Shown in pieces: positions 1 through 7,680 of a stretch of 64,000 bases of DNA. The position numbers and the translations under genes were made by a program. The number at the start of each line of letters is the position of its first letter. Positions within the stretch are counted from its first letter, which is position 1. Under the pieces are notes generated by a model. The model searched no databases, had not been told where the DNA came from, and saw only the letters and a program-made list of their open reading frames with translations. Origin of the DNA: DQWO01 sp964478545 (GTDB lineage: Bacteria > Desulfobacterota > Anaeroferrophillalia > Anaeroferrophillales > Anaeroferrophillaceae); the NCBI GenBank assembly GCA_964478545.1, contig CAYZIS010000012.1:1-64000 (forward strand), given 5' to 3'.

Positions 1-60
1 GGAGGTATTTTATCTTGAAAAATAGGCGGTGAAATAAATAGTTATTCAACAACTGGATGC

Positions 61-137
61 CTGAGCCGTGTGACGGGAAACTGTCACGCACAGTTTTTAG
101 GGGGCTCGGGGCTGGTAACAGCCCCCGACTACCCGGT
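61..137 (+). mobile_element. Group II intron 3' end (domains V and VI)
   Basis: Bases 63-96 fold as a group II intron domain V: a lower helix starting with the AGC triad (64-66), an upper helix TGACGG/CTGTCA closed by a GAAA tetraloop (77-80), and a two-base CG bulge at 87-88. Bases 99-130 form a second GC-rich hairpin fitting domain VI, ending near CGACTAC. No reverse transcriptase is visible, since upstream sequence lies outside the window. It is either the 3' end of a full intron or a remnant. The structure is read directly; the class (bacterial C-like) is inference. Confidence 0.75.
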
Positions 138-145
138 AACCTAAA

Positions 146-436
146 CTATTGATGTATGTATTTACTTAATTGCTTGTAGAAGTTTTGATGTGATCCAAAG
201 GTGTATAGATACAAAGTTTTTTCAACAATTTCATATGCCAGTAAAATAAGATTATTACCAAATTTATACTTGTAAACCTGAATACATTGAAGATCACCAG
301 ATTTGGAATCACCAATTGTGGGATCTCCTATAATTGCTTTTATAGCTTCATCAAGTTTAACTTTTTGGTTCTTTTTTAATTTCTTTTTTTGTCTGGCAAA
401 CAGCGGCGATTGGATTACTTCTTCAATCTGGCTCAT
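146..436 (-). CDS. RelE/ParE-family toxin
   Basis: A 96-residue basic protein starting MSQIEEVIQSP. It has the RelE/ParE fold pattern: lysine-rich helices, then beta strands with YKFGNNLILLAYEI and the C-terminal segment TFGSHQNFYKQL. Family members are mRNA interferases or gyrase poisons held inactive by the antitoxin; which activity applies here cannot be read. The frame stays open upstream, but the ATG at 436 overlaps the antitoxin stop (TAATG), so translational coupling fixes this start. It sits between two group II intron remnants in a decayed mobile zone. Confidence is high for the family and low for the target. Confidence 0.85.
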   Translation of the reverse strand: MSQIEEVIQSPLFARQKKKLKKNQKVKLDEAIKAIIGDPTIGDSKSGDLQCIQVYKYKFGNNLILLAYEIVEKTLYLYTFGSHQNFYKQLSKYIHQ

Positions 437-660
437 TACGATTCTCCAAAAACATATGGAGTACCTTGACCAGATTTGATTTGTTCTTTTCCAATTAAAA
501 TATCTTGGATAAGTGGTAATGGTAGATCCGGATTGTCTTCCACAATCTGACCTATTTTGGCCCAATATTCAATTTGGCCAGCTACTGATCTTTTAAAAAC
601 TTTTGATCTAATCTTAGCCTTAGCGACTAAATCGTCGGAAATTTTGACAGCTATAGACAT
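436..660 (-). CDS. ParD-like antitoxin
   Basis: A 74-residue protein beginning MSIAVKISDDLVAKAK, typical of ParD-like ribbon-helix-helix antitoxins: an N-terminal beta strand for operator binding, two helices with SVAGQIEYWAKIG, and a C-terminal tail (LPLIQDILIGKEQ) that would wrap the toxin. A good ribosome binding site (AAGGAGATGT) precedes the ATG. It is the first gene of a two-gene operon with the toxin and overlaps it by one base. Antitoxins of this kind normally repress their own promoter, so autoregulation is expected, although no operator was identified. Confidence 0.85.
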   Translation of the reverse strand: MSIAVKISDDLVAKAKIRSKVFKRSVAGQIEYWAKIGQIVEDNPDLPLPLIQDILIGKEQIKSGQGTPYVFGES

Positions 661-751
661 AACATCTCCTTTGATTAGTAGTTATTTGCTTCTAGTTGTA
701 TTTTATTTCAATAAGTTCCTTTTTGCAACCTAAAAAATAAAAAGTTATAAC

Positions 752-1300
752 CTATAAGGGTAAAGATTCACTGTTTAGACTGGTATTTGGGCCAAGATTC
801 TGCCCCCGGCCCAAAGCTGGGAAAATCAATTTGGGGTTGCGGTGAGTGATCCAGTAGCTGCGTAAAAGATGGTAAGTGGCATCTGGCAGCGGCACATAAC
901 GATCCTTGGCTCCCTTGCCGCGCCGTGCCTGTCGGCAGACAGGATGGATGTGGATGAACTTGCGGTCACCGTCGATATCTGATACCTGGAGAAAGAGGCT
1001 TTCCTGCAAACGTAGGCCGCAAGAATGGACGGTCGAAAGATAGACGTAATTGTGGAAGGTTGCAATGTTGCCAAGGATTCGATCAACTTCTTCACGGCTC
1101 AGAATTGAAGGTAATCGTTTCCCGGTTGACGCCCTGATGACTTTCAGTACATGCCAGTCACGCTGAATAACGTGCAGGTAGAAAAATTTGATTGCCGCGT
1201 AACAGATCCGCATGGTATTGGGCTGCCACTTGTTAACATCCTGACGGTGAATGAAATATTTTTTCAGTTCATCCTCGGTAATCAGGAAGGTATAGTGGCT
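752..1300 (-). pseudogene. Truncated tyrosine recombinase
   Basis: The best ATG-initiated frame is 752-1213, but in-frame integrase-like sequence continues upstream (ITEDELKKYFIHRQDVNKWQ) to about 1300 with no start. It contains the N-terminal core-binding part (TMRICYAAIKFFYLHV) and the first catalytic box with arginine (SCGLRLQESLFLQ). The frame ends in a non-homologous tail (NTSLNSESLPL) before the HxxR, histidine and tyrosine boxes. It therefore cannot catalyse recombination. It resembles recombinases found with IS91-type transposases. Both ends appear lost, consistent with its position between two intron remnants. Confidence 0.75.
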
Positions 1301-1428
1301 GTATATTGCCCTCTGGGATAGAAGGCAGTCAATATCCTTGTGAAGTAACCGGGGAAATCATGACGGAAAACGAGAAGAGGGACGCAGGATAAGATTTTAT
1401 CCTGTTCCAGTAGGAGGAGAATAGACAG

Positions 1429-1460
1429 GAACCGTATACGAGGTCCGTACGTACGGTTCT
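1429..1460 (+). mobile_element. Group II intron domain V remnant
   Basis: Bases 1429-1460 give an 8-bp lower helix (GAACCGTA with TACGGTTC), a CG bulge and a short apical stem around AGGTC, followed by CTGTGAGAGG. This matches the 3' region of many bacterial group II introns. The apical stem is shorter than in the copy at 61-137, so it comes from a different intron type. No clear domain VI, reverse transcriptase or other intron domain is seen nearby, so this is probably a fragment. Confidence 0.6.
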
Positions 1461-1526
1461 GTGAGAGGACAACTCTATCCCAAATTTCAGTTTCTGGAGC
1501 AGCACAACAACACTTTGACCACACCA

Positions 1527-1718
1527 TCAGTCATCATAATAGCCGACAATAAAACGTTCTGCCAGCATCCCAACAATCACCATAATTCCACCCACCCCCA
1601 TTATAATCGTTGCCAGGATATAGCTGTTATGAATTATCCACAGGACCAGTCCACAAATCAGAGCCAAAAGACCCAAGAGTTCGACAATAGGTATCCATAA
1701 TCTTGGAATAACAGTCTC
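1527..1718 (-). CDS. Small two-helix membrane ORF in frame after ccdA
   Basis: Directly after the ccdA stop, in the same frame, 63 sense codons stay open. They encode two strongly hydrophobic segments (LLGLLALICGLVLWII and ILATIIMGVGGIMVIVGML) ending ERFIVGYYDD. There is no ATG before the second helix, so the start is uncertain; a GGAGG lies just upstream inside the ccdA end. It may be a short coupled membrane protein with a rare start codon or a fragment. It was not recognised as a known family. Confidence 0.35.
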   Translation of the reverse strand, partial: ETVIPRLWIPIVELLGLLALICGLVLWIIHNSYILATIIMGVGGIMVIVGMLAERFIVGYYDD

Positions 1719-2453
1719 TCAGCCTCCATGCTGGGGTAAAAACATATTCATATATTGTGACAGAACGGAAAAATAGTTAAAAAAGAGCATCACACCAATC
1801 ACAATTAAAAAAATACCACTGATAATACTGATAATACGCAGATAGCGGTTCAGTTTGGAAAAATAGGTCAGGAATGAGTTAAAAGCAAGCGCGGAGACCA
1901 GAAAGGGAACCCCCAATCCCAGCGAATAAGAAAGCAGCAAAATAATGCCACTCATCATGTTTTTTTCGGTGCTGGCATAAAGCAAAATGCTGGCCAGGAT
2001 AGGACCGATGCAGGGGGTCCAGCCGGCAGCAAAAGCTATACCGACCAATACAGAGCCCAGATAACCAATTGGCTTATTTTTAAACTCAACCCGTTTTTCA
2101 TGCTCTAGAAATTTCAGCTTCAGCACCCCGGTAATATGGATACCGAGAAGAATAACAATAATTCCGCCGACCTTTCTGATCAACGCCTGGTTCTGCTGAA
2201 AAAAGCTCCCAAGATACGTTGCAGATGCCCCCAGGGCAACAAATACCAGACTAAACCCCAGGATAAACAGAAGGGAATGAATAATCGTTCGCCGGCGGAT
2301 TGAGCTATCCCCTTCTGAAGCCAGATCATCAAATGAAATTCCGGTAATATAGGTCAGATATGATGGAATCAGGGGCAAAACACAAGGGGAAACAAAGGAC
2401 AACAGTCCGGCGGTAAAAGCGATAAAAATTGAAATATTTGATGTTCCAGCCAT
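1719..2453 (-). CDS. ccdA: CcdA-type cytochrome c biogenesis/thiol transport protein
   Basis: A 244-residue integral membrane protein with six predicted helices. The two conserved cysteines of the DsbD/CcdA family are present in SPCVLPLIPSY (about residue 24) and GWTPCIGP (about residue 145). The family passes reducing equivalents from cytoplasmic thioredoxin to periplasmic thiol proteins, for example apocytochrome c maturation factors. Length is normal for CcdA, without the DsbD alpha and gamma domains. It lies downstream of an ABC ATPase but is separated from it by a long perfect hairpin, so it may have its own promoter. No thioredoxin-like partner gene is adjacent. Confidence 0.9.
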   Translation of the reverse strand: MAGTSNISIFIAFTAGLLSFVSPCVLPLIPSYLTYITGISFDDLASEGDSSIRRRTIIHSLLFILGFSLVFVALGASATYLGSFFQQNQALIRKVGGIIVILLGIHITGVLKLKFLEHEKRVEFKNKPIGYLGSVLVGIAFAAGWTPCIGPILASILLYASTEKNMMSGIILLLSYSLGLGVPFLVSALAFNSFLTYFSKLNRYLRIISIISGIFLIVIGVMLFFNYFSVLSQYMNMFLPQHGG

Positions 2454-2475
2454 TTTAAATCCTAATCTGAATAAA

Positions 2476-2538
2476 GAAATCGCTTAAATCGGACTATCCG
2501 AGGCCTCTGGCCTCGGATAGTCCGATTTAAGCGATTTC
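2476..2538. repeat. Perfect 30-bp inverted repeat (hairpin)
   Basis: Bases 2476-2505 and 2509-2538 are perfect reverse complements (30 bp) with a 3-base loop (TCT). The arms begin GAAATCGCTTAAATCG. No T-run follows on either strand, so it is not a standard intrinsic terminator. It fills the gap between the ABC ATPase stop and the ccdA start on the minus strand. It could act as a strong transcript hairpin or be a mobile palindromic unit. Confidence 0.95.
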
Positions 2539-2563
2539 AAAAGCATTGCAAGGGCAAAGCCGT

Positions 2564-3583
2564 CTACTTCTTACCAGGCCCTAAGGACCCAGTTTTGATG
2601 TTAGAATATAGAAAACAGGCAACCCTATGCTGATGACCACAGTCCTGCAAATCCGGCATTGCCTCCGCGCATAGTGCAAATCGCTCTGGACATCGGGGAT
2701 AAAAAGGACAACCCTTATTCATCATGGTAAAGCCTGCGTCGTGAACCACATCAACCATCTTTTCCCGTTTCCTGGCAGGATCGGGCAAGGGGATGGACTT
2801 TAGCAACAGCTTGGTATACGGATGCAGAGGCTTTTGATATAAAGATTTACTGGGTGCTTCTTCAAGTATTTTCCCCAGATACATCACCAGAATTCTATCA
2901 CTGAGCAGCTTGACAACACTGAGATCATGGGAAATAAAAAGCATAGTCAAGTTGAACTGCTCGCGCAGATCAAGGAGCAGATTGATAATCTGGGCCTGAA
3001 TCGAAACATCAAGTGCCGATACCGGTTCATCAGCCACTACAAATTCAGGATTCAACGCCAATGCCCGGGCAATACCCACCCGTTGTCGCTGCCCACCGCT
3101 GAACTCGTGAGAATAACGATTCCCCATTTCAACTTCCAGACCGACAATACCCAAAAGCTCATCAACCCGTTGCCGACGCCAAGCACTCTTCCCCAGATGA
3201 TGAATAATCAGGGGTTCTTCAATAATTTTACGGACCTTCATCCGGGGGTTAAGGGATGAATAGGGATCCTGAAAGATCATTTGGAGCTGACGTCGATAAG
3301 GACGCAACTCCCGCTCAGTTAATGACGACAACCTGGTATGGCGATAAAATATTTCCCCCTGATCAAAATCTTCAAGACGAAGCAGTAACTTACCCAAAGT
3401 TGATTTTCCACAGCCGGACTCACCAACCAGACCTACAATTTCGCCGGCGTTTATCTGGAAACTAACGCCATCAACAGCATGAATATAGCTTTTGGCTGCG
3501 AGAAAGCCACTGCCACGTTGAGGAAATCTTTTTTTCAGGCCGGAAACCGAAATCAGGGTATTTTGTTCTACATTCTTCACCAA
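2564..3583 (-). CDS. Oligopeptide/dipeptide ABC transporter ATP-binding protein (OppF/DppF type)
   Basis: A 339-residue ABC ATPase. Walker A is GESGCGKST (about residue 54), the signature is FSGGQRQRVGIARAL, Walker B is VVADEPVSALD, and a switch histidine follows in LFISHDLSV. The C-terminus has the oligopeptide/nickel transporter extension with HPYTKLLLKSIPLPDP and a cysteine-bearing tail (CPFYPRCPERF). It would energise peptide import, but no permease or binding protein lies in the window, so its partners are elsewhere. The start is TTG at 3583 or GTG at 3580, 11 bases after aroB. It is probably the last gene of the usp-purB-purC-aroB run. Confidence 0.9.
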   Translation of the reverse strand: MVKNVEQNTLISVSGLKKRFPQRGSGFLAAKSYIHAVDGVSFQINAGEIVGLVGESGCGKSTLGKLLLRLEDFDQGEIFYRHTRLSSLTERELRPYRRQLQMIFQDPYSSLNPRMKVRKIIEEPLIIHHLGKSAWRRQRVDELLGIVGLEVEMGNRYSHEFSGGQRQRVGIARALALNPEFVVADEPVSALDVSIQAQIINLLLDLREQFNLTMLFISHDLSVVKLLSDRILVMYLGKILEEAPSKSLYQKPLHPYTKLLLKSIPLPDPARKREKMVDVVHDAGFTMMNKGCPFYPRCPERFALCAEAMPDLQDCGHQHRVACFLYSNIKTGSLGPGKK

Positions 3584-3594
3584 TGGTAACAGCC

Positions 3595-4707
3595 CTACAG
3601 TTCCAGCGGTTGTTTGCTTTTTTCCAAAGCAGCCAACATTTGATCCCGGGAAATTTCAGTACACAGAAATGGCTGACCGATATTACGCAGCAAAACCATC
3701 TTCAATGAATCAGCATCAGCCTTTTTATCACGGGACATAATCTCCAAAAGTTCTTCCCCCTGGACTTCAGCCGGAACTGAACGGCCCATTTTGAAAAGGT
3801 GCAGCAATCCAAGGATGCGCTGCAATTCATTATCTGACAATAATCCGCTTTCAGCCGACAAATAGGCGGTAAAAACTAACCCCATGGCTACGGCAATACC
3901 ATGCTTTATCCCGGTATAAGCATAGGCCTTTTCCAAGGCATGTCCAAGGGTATGTCCAAGATTAAGAATAGCCCGAACACCCAATTGTTCCAATTCATCA
4001 CGGGCAACAAAATCAGCCTTGATTCGAGAACAGATATGCAGCATGCCGGCAAGGATCTTGGGACTATGCGCCAGAATTTCATGGTAATTCATTTCCAGGA
4101 ACGTCACGAAATTATCGCCGGCAATCAAAGCATATTTAAGTACTTCCCCCATACCACTGAAAAATTCTTCTTCCGGCAGGGTTTCAAGAAAGTCAACATC
4201 GGAAATAACCGCCCTCGGTTGATAAAAGGAACCGATAAGATTTTTTCCAACCGGCAGGTTAATACCATTTTTCCCCCCTATGGCACTGTCAACCTGGGCC
4301 AGCAAGGTTGTCGGTATCTGCAACAGATCAATACCACGCATATAGGTGGCCGCGGCGAAACCGGCCAGATCACCAACCACCCCACCGCCGAAAGCACAAA
4401 CAAACCCATCCCTTTGCAAACCGGCATCATACATCTGCTGATAAAGGCTGAAAAGGGTTTCCTGGCTTTTATATTGTTCCCCATCGGCAATAACTATCGG
4501 GGTTATTTTATATTCAGTTCCGGCAAAGAGATCCTGAAGGCGATCAAGATGCAGACCAGCCACTGTTTCATTGGTAATAACAACCCCTTGTCGCCCCTTG
4601 AAATGAGGTAGATACACCTCACCCTCATTTCTCCTGGTCAAACCTGAACCAATGATAACCGGGTAGCTCTTTGCTCCCAAAGAGACTGTCAGCTTATGAA
4701 TAGTCAC
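3595..4707 (-). CDS. aroB: 3-dehydroquinate synthase
   Basis: A 370-residue cytoplasmic enzyme converting DAHP to 3-dehydroquinate, the second step of the shikimate pathway. The NAD-binding and active-site signature is clear (GGGVVGDLAGFAAATYMRG, then DSAIGGKNGIN). Zinc ligands are visible in MGEVLKYALI (Glu), NLGHTLGHALE (His) and KHGIAVAMG (His). Length is typical. It starts at ATG 4707, 9 bases after the purC stop, so it is co-transcribed with the purine genes. This mixed purine/aromatic operon is unusual but not unique in this group. Confidence 0.97.
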   Translation of the reverse strand: MTIHKLTVSLGAKSYPVIIGSGLTRRNEGEVYLPHFKGRQGVVITNETVAGLHLDRLQDLFAGTEYKITPIVIADGEQYKSQETLFSLYQQMYDAGLQRDGFVCAFGGGVVGDLAGFAAATYMRGIDLLQIPTTLLAQVDSAIGGKNGINLPVGKNLIGSFYQPRAVISDVDFLETLPEEEFFSGMGEVLKYALIAGDNFVTFLEMNYHEILAHSPKILAGMLHICSRIKADFVARDELEQLGVRAILNLGHTLGHALEKAYAYTGIKHGIAVAMGLVFTAYLSAESGLLSDNELQRILGLLHLFKMGRSVPAEVQGEELLEIMSRDKKADADSLKMVLLRNIGQPFLCTEISRDQMLAALEKSKQPLEL

Positions 4708-4716
4708 GGATTTTAC

Positions 4717-5433
4717 TTAAGCTCCATCAGGGGCACATACCCGCCGGCAAACTTCAAGGTAGGCTTCCTCAACCTTACCCAAGTCTCGACGGAAACGGTC
4801 TTTATCCATTTTTTCCAGACTTTCCGCATCCCATAAACGGCAGGTATCAGGACAGATTTCATCAGCCAGCAGCACATCGCCATTAAAAACTCCGAACTCC
4901 AACTTAAAATCAACCAGCAGAATTCCCCGATCAAGGAAATACTGCCGCAATATGCCGTTGATTTTTAATGCCATCTCCTTAATGTAATCAATCTGCTCAG
5001 CGGTAGCCAGGGAAAAGGCCAGGACATGATCCCGATTAATCATGGGATCATGCAGGGAATCATCTTTATAGTAATATTCAATAATCGGAAAGGCCAGATT
5101 TTCTCCCTCAGGCCGGCCCATGCGTTTAGCAAGGCTACCGGCAATGATATTCCGCGCCACCACTTCAACGGGAATAATACTTACCTTCTTAACCAAGGCC
5201 TCCCTCTCCGAAAGAACTTTAACCAAGTGGGTTGGGATTCCGTTTTCCGCCAGCAAGTTGAACAAGGTAGTAGAAATCCGGTTGTTCAGGATTCCTTTTT
5301 CCACAATTGTCCCCTTTTTCGTCCCGTCAAATGCGGTGGCATCATCTTTGAAATAGAGAATTCGGTATTGTTCATCATCGGTAGCATAAACAATTTTTGC
5401 CTTACCCTCATAAACTTCATCCCCTCGTTTCAT
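4717..5433 (-). CDS. purC: Phosphoribosylaminoimidazole-succinocarboxamide synthase
   Basis: A 238-residue SAICAR synthase, which ligates aspartate to CAIR using ATP in de novo purine synthesis. Family blocks are present: EGKAKIVYAT at the N-terminus, IPVEVVARNIIAGSLAKR, LVDFKLEFG, and DEICPDTCRLWD near the C-terminus. Length is standard for the bacterial single-domain form. It lies 11 bases downstream of purB, which acts at the next step of the same pathway, and a ribosome binding site (AAGGAGAATAAG) precedes the ATG. Confidence 0.97.
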   Translation of the reverse strand: MKRGDEVYEGKAKIVYATDDEQYRILYFKDDATAFDGTKKGTIVEKGILNNRISTTLFNLLAENGIPTHLVKVLSEREALVKKVSIIPVEVVARNIIAGSLAKRMGRPEGENLAFPIIEYYYKDDSLHDPMINRDHVLAFSLATAEQIDYIKEMALKINGILRQYFLDRGILLVDFKLEFGVFNGDVLLADEICPDTCRLWDAESLEKMDKDRFRRDLGKVEEAYLEVCRRVCAPDGA

Positions 5434-5444
5434 CTTATTCTCCT

Positions 5445-6740
5445 TTATTTACCAAACACCCGACGAAAGATAACCGGAATCTGGCGCAGGTGATGCTCCA
5501 CCTTGAACAGATTTTCAATTTCATCCGCAGATAAAACCTTCATTACTTCAGGATCATTCAAGAGATTATCTTTAAAGAACGTACCTTTTTCAAAGGAATC
5601 CATGGCATTTTTCTGCACCCAACGATAGGCTTGCTCGCGGCTGATACCACTGCGGGCCAGGGCCAGCAACACCCCCTGGGAATAGATGGTACCGCCGGTC
5701 AGCTGCAGATTTTCAAGCATGCGTTCAGGATAAACAACTAATTTATCCATAACGCTAATAAAGCGCTGAAGCATAAAATCAATCAGAATGGTGGAATCAG
5801 GAGCAATAATCCGTTCAACCGATGAATGGCTGATGTCCCGTTCATGCCATAAAGGCATATTTTCCATCGCCGCCAGGGAGTTAGAGCGTACCAGGCGGGC
5901 CAGACCACAGATATTTTCCGAGAGGATGGGGTTTCGTTTGTGGGGCATGGCGGATGAACCTTTTTGCCCGGCGTGAAAAAATTCTTCTACCTCGCCAACC
6001 TCGGTTCGCTGCAGGTGTCTAATCTCCATAGCAAACTTTTCAATGGATCCGGCCAGCAGAGCCAGAACTGTAAAAAAGGATGCCTGACGGTCACGCTGGA
6101 CAACCTGACTGGATGCCGGAGCCGGCGATAAACCCAGTTTATGGCAGACTCGTTCTTCAACTTCGGGAACGATATTGGCAAAAGTTCCCACCGCACCGGA
6201 AATTTTTCCTACGGATACATCTTCCAGCGCCAGCACAAAACGCCGCCGCTGCCGTTTGATTTCATCAAACCAGATGGCCAGTTTCAAACCAAAGGTTATA
6301 GGTTCGGCATGGATTCCATGCGACCTGCCGATCATCACGCAATCACGATACTGATATGCTTTTTTCTCAAGGACTTCCATCAGCCTATTTATGTCCGCCA
6401 GGATCAACTCGCCGGCTTCTTTCAGTTGCAGACCAAGAGCTGAATCAAGCACATCGGAAGAGGTCATTCCCAGGTGGATATAGCGGGAATCAGGACCAAC
6501 AAACTCGCCAACCGAAGTTAAAAAAGCAATGACATCGTGCCGGACTTCCCGCTCAATCTCCTGAATCCGGGAAAGGGAAAAATCAGCTTTATCCCTGATG
6601 GTGGCGTATGATTCCTGCGGAATCATCCCCATTTCAGCTAAGGCCTCACAGGCGGCCAGTTCAACCTTCAACCAGACACGATACTTATTTTCTTCGCTCC
6701 AGATTTTTCCCATCTCTGGCCTGGTGTAGCGTTCAATCAT
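5445..6740 (-). CDS. purB: Adenylosuccinate lyase
   Basis: A 431-residue member of the fumarase/aspartase superfamily. The signature loop GSSAMPHKRNP (about residue 262) carries the catalytic serine, and TSSDVLDSALG and RSHGIHAEP are the other conserved blocks. It cleaves SAICAR to AICAR and adenylosuccinate to AMP, so it acts twice in purine synthesis. The ATG at 6740 overlaps the stop of the universal stress gene by four bases (ATGA), implying translational coupling. It is followed closely by purC. Confidence 0.97.
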   Translation of the reverse strand: MIERYTRPEMGKIWSEENKYRVWLKVELAACEALAEMGMIPQESYATIRDKADFSLSRIQEIEREVRHDVIAFLTSVGEFVGPDSRYIHLGMTSSDVLDSALGLQLKEAGELILADINRLMEVLEKKAYQYRDCVMIGRSHGIHAEPITFGLKLAIWFDEIKRQRRRFVLALEDVSVGKISGAVGTFANIVPEVEERVCHKLGLSPAPASSQVVQRDRQASFFTVLALLAGSIEKFAMEIRHLQRTEVGEVEEFFHAGQKGSSAMPHKRNPILSENICGLARLVRSNSLAAMENMPLWHERDISHSSVERIIAPDSTILIDFMLQRFISVMDKLVVYPERMLENLQLTGGTIYSQGVLLALARSGISREQAYRWVQKNAMDSFEKGTFFKDNLLNDPEVMKVLSADEIENLFKVEHHLRQIPVIFRRVFGK

Positions 6741-7219
6741 TCTTCACTTTCCTCTCGCTCCGGCCGGATTATCATTACCGAACATATGGCATTTTTCAAC
6801 ACTTTGTTGGCCACACTACCCATGAGGAACCTTTTAATTCCTGACCAACCATGGGAACCCACAAAAATGGCATCAATCTGCCGGTCATGGGCCTCATCCA
6901 CGATGGTAGTTGCCGGATGGCCTTCAACAATGGCGCTGTTAATGGGGGATAAATCATACTTACGAGCAATTTCTTCAATTTCTTCCATTTTTTCACGGCC
7001 GGCAGTTTTACGAGCTTCCACCACCATTTGGATACTTTCAAGATCTTCAGCCGGTAATGCCATGCCATCCAGACCCAGAAGCAGAAATCCCTCTTCCACC
7101 ACATGGAGAAAATCCACCTGAGCTCCATACTCCCGGGCAAAATGGCACCCAACCCCAACCACATCCCTGGTAATTTCGGAAAAGTCCACAGCAATCAAAA
7201 CTTTTTTAAACTTTCTCAT
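6737..7219 (-). CDS. Universal stress protein, UspA family
   Basis: A 160-residue cytoplasmic protein opening with VLIAVDFSE and ending with the ATP-binding pattern GSHGWSGIKRFLMGSVANKVL followed by SVMIIRP. This places it among the ATP-binding Usp proteins (MJ0577-like) rather than the non-nucleotide-binding UspA type. It is the first gene of the purB-purC-aroB run. Its promoter must lie in the 7220-7300 region, close to the DnaA-box cluster. Its exact role is not predictable from sequence. Confidence 0.93.
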   Translation of the reverse strand: MRKFKKVLIAVDFSEITRDVVGVGCHFAREYGAQVDFLHVVEEGFLLLGLDGMALPAEDLESIQMVVEARKTAGREKMEEIEEIARKYDLSPINSAIVEGHPATTIVDEAHDRQIDAIFVGSHGWSGIKRFLMGSVANKVLKNAICSVMIIRPEREESEE

Positions 7220-7439
7220 CTGCGTTTCCTTTCGTATTTCAACGGCCTTTCAGCCGGGAACATGATTAATAATGGAATAGACATTTCACTATCATTGAAC
7301 CCTGTTCTCTGTCAATCTCATTACACTTCATGCATACAACTTTTTCACCGCTGGGAGAATGTCCGAGAATAGAAATTTTTTGTGGCTGCGAGGCGCGGAT
7401 TGAAGATCTATGAAAAATTTCAGCTTAATTTCAATATGA

Positions 7440-7660
7440 TAGAAAGCACAAATGGATTCCTCACAGAGTTATCCACAACTTTTCCACAGGACCTGTGAAA
7501 ATCGTTCAAAACCCCTTAAAATACATGCTGTTTTGTCAATGCAAATACAACTACTTGTAATTATTAATTATTTTTTTCATACAGTTTTAAAATATTTATA
7601 TTTTCTTAATAATTACCGTAGATTAAAGCCTTTATGAACAGTTTATTCACAGTTAAAACT
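7440..7660. other. DnaA-box cluster with AT-rich segment (candidate replication origin)
   Basis: A perfect TTATCCACA lies at 7469-7477, the near match TTTTCCACA at 7480-7488, a perfect TTATTCACA at 7643-7651, and TTATGAACA (one mismatch) at 7632-7640. Between the two pairs, about 7545-7625, is a very AT-rich stretch that would unwind easily. The 460-base gap between usp and mazG holds no convincing gene. This is the expected arrangement of a bacterial oriC or of a DnaA-regulated region. No dnaA, gidA or parAB is in view, so the call is tentative. Confidence 0.45.
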
Positions 7661-7680
7661 CCTTGCAAACAGGAAGACCA

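Noticed and set aside
1719..1721. Selenocysteine or read-through TGA in ccdA
   Set aside because: CcdA already has normal length and no SECIS-like hairpin lies directly after the TGA; a separate short ORF is the simpler reading.
3901..4611. Long plus-strand open frame of 236 codons opposite aroB
   Set aside because: It has no recognisable protein features and lies wholly antisense to aroB, whose motifs are complete.
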